Source: Deltaproteobacteria bacterium
GTDB taxonomy: Bacteria; Desulfobacterota; DSM-4660; Desulfatiglandales; Desulfatiglandaceae
Direction of reading: 5' to 3'
Length of the DNA: 64,000 nt
Assembly (NCBI GenBank): GCA_019307815.1
Contig: JAFDIV010000012.1
Span: 1-64,000 of the forward strand
Position numbers and translations under genes: made by a program. A model generated the notes under the pieces. It saw only the letters and a list, made by a program, of their open reading frames with translations, did not search any database and was not told the DNA's origin. Numbering within the stretch: position 1 is the first letter of the stretch; each line of letters opens with the position of its first letter. This document shows positions 63,999 through 64,000 of this stretch, piece by piece.

Positions 63999-64000
63999 AA

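Overview
The window is a dense, ordinary-looking bacterial chromosome segment of moderate GC with mostly housekeeping genes. The best guess is a Desulfobacterota (former Deltaproteobacteria) genome. Supporting this are a DUF6178-type protein, a lysM-dprA-topA cluster, an FmdB-type zinc ribbon with a helical tail, a TIGR03545/TIGR03546 pair, and a rimP-nusA-rnpM-infB-DUF503-rbfA-nrnA-truB-rpsO-pnp-M16-dut order. The organism is Gram-negative (LptG-like permease, Lnt, LapB, ExbB/ExbD, lipoproteins). No phage, insertion sequence or CRISPR array was seen.

Layout. 0-12 kb is a signalling region: a minus-strand operon (GAF-GAF histidine kinase, GAF plus degenerate GGDEF protein, truncated MltF-like binding protein), the TIGR03546/TIGR03545 membrane pair, and a plus-strand set of a KaiC-like double ATPase (broken by one in-frame TAG) followed by two sensor kinases. 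12-19 kb holds manA, a decayed glycosyltransferase locus, a Kdo-kinase-like protein, an isoprenylcysteine methyltransferase-like membrane enzyme, an LptG-like permease, a small lipoprotein, a frameshifted FAH-family hydrolase and a class II aldolase. 19.3-20.1 kb is non-coding and carries a large imperfect inverted repeat. 20-26 kb holds a response regulator, endonuclease V, topA, dprA and a LysM protein. 26.5-32.5 kb holds groES-groEL, two small proteins sharing a motif, and a NEW3-domain/ABC ATPase/ABC permease operon. 32.7-38.5 kb holds a DUF6178 protein, ExbB/ExbD, an FtsB-like protein, a TPR protein and a MetE-like protein.

38.5-54.3 kb is one long minus-strand run for translation and RNA metabolism. 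It starts with tRNA-Gly(CCC), continues through a structured untranslated stretch ending in a strong terminator, then rimP to pnp, then protease and nucleotide-pool genes, then TrmL. 54.3-64 kb holds a divergent CorC-like gene, two 34-bp direct repeats, lnt, prfB with its programmed frameshift, an amidase, mutS and a LapB-like gene.

At least four loci look damaged: the MltF-like gene, the KaiC-like gene, the GT2/ArnT locus and the FAH gene. Two of them (KaiC, FAH) differ from an intact gene by a single base, so sequencing error must be excluded. I did not find a clearly new multi-gene system. The most worthwhile leads are the structured RNA candidate beside tRNA-Gly, the KaiC-kinase cluster with its amber codon, the TIGR03545/TIGR03546 pair, and the paired operator-like repeats upstream of groESL and corC.
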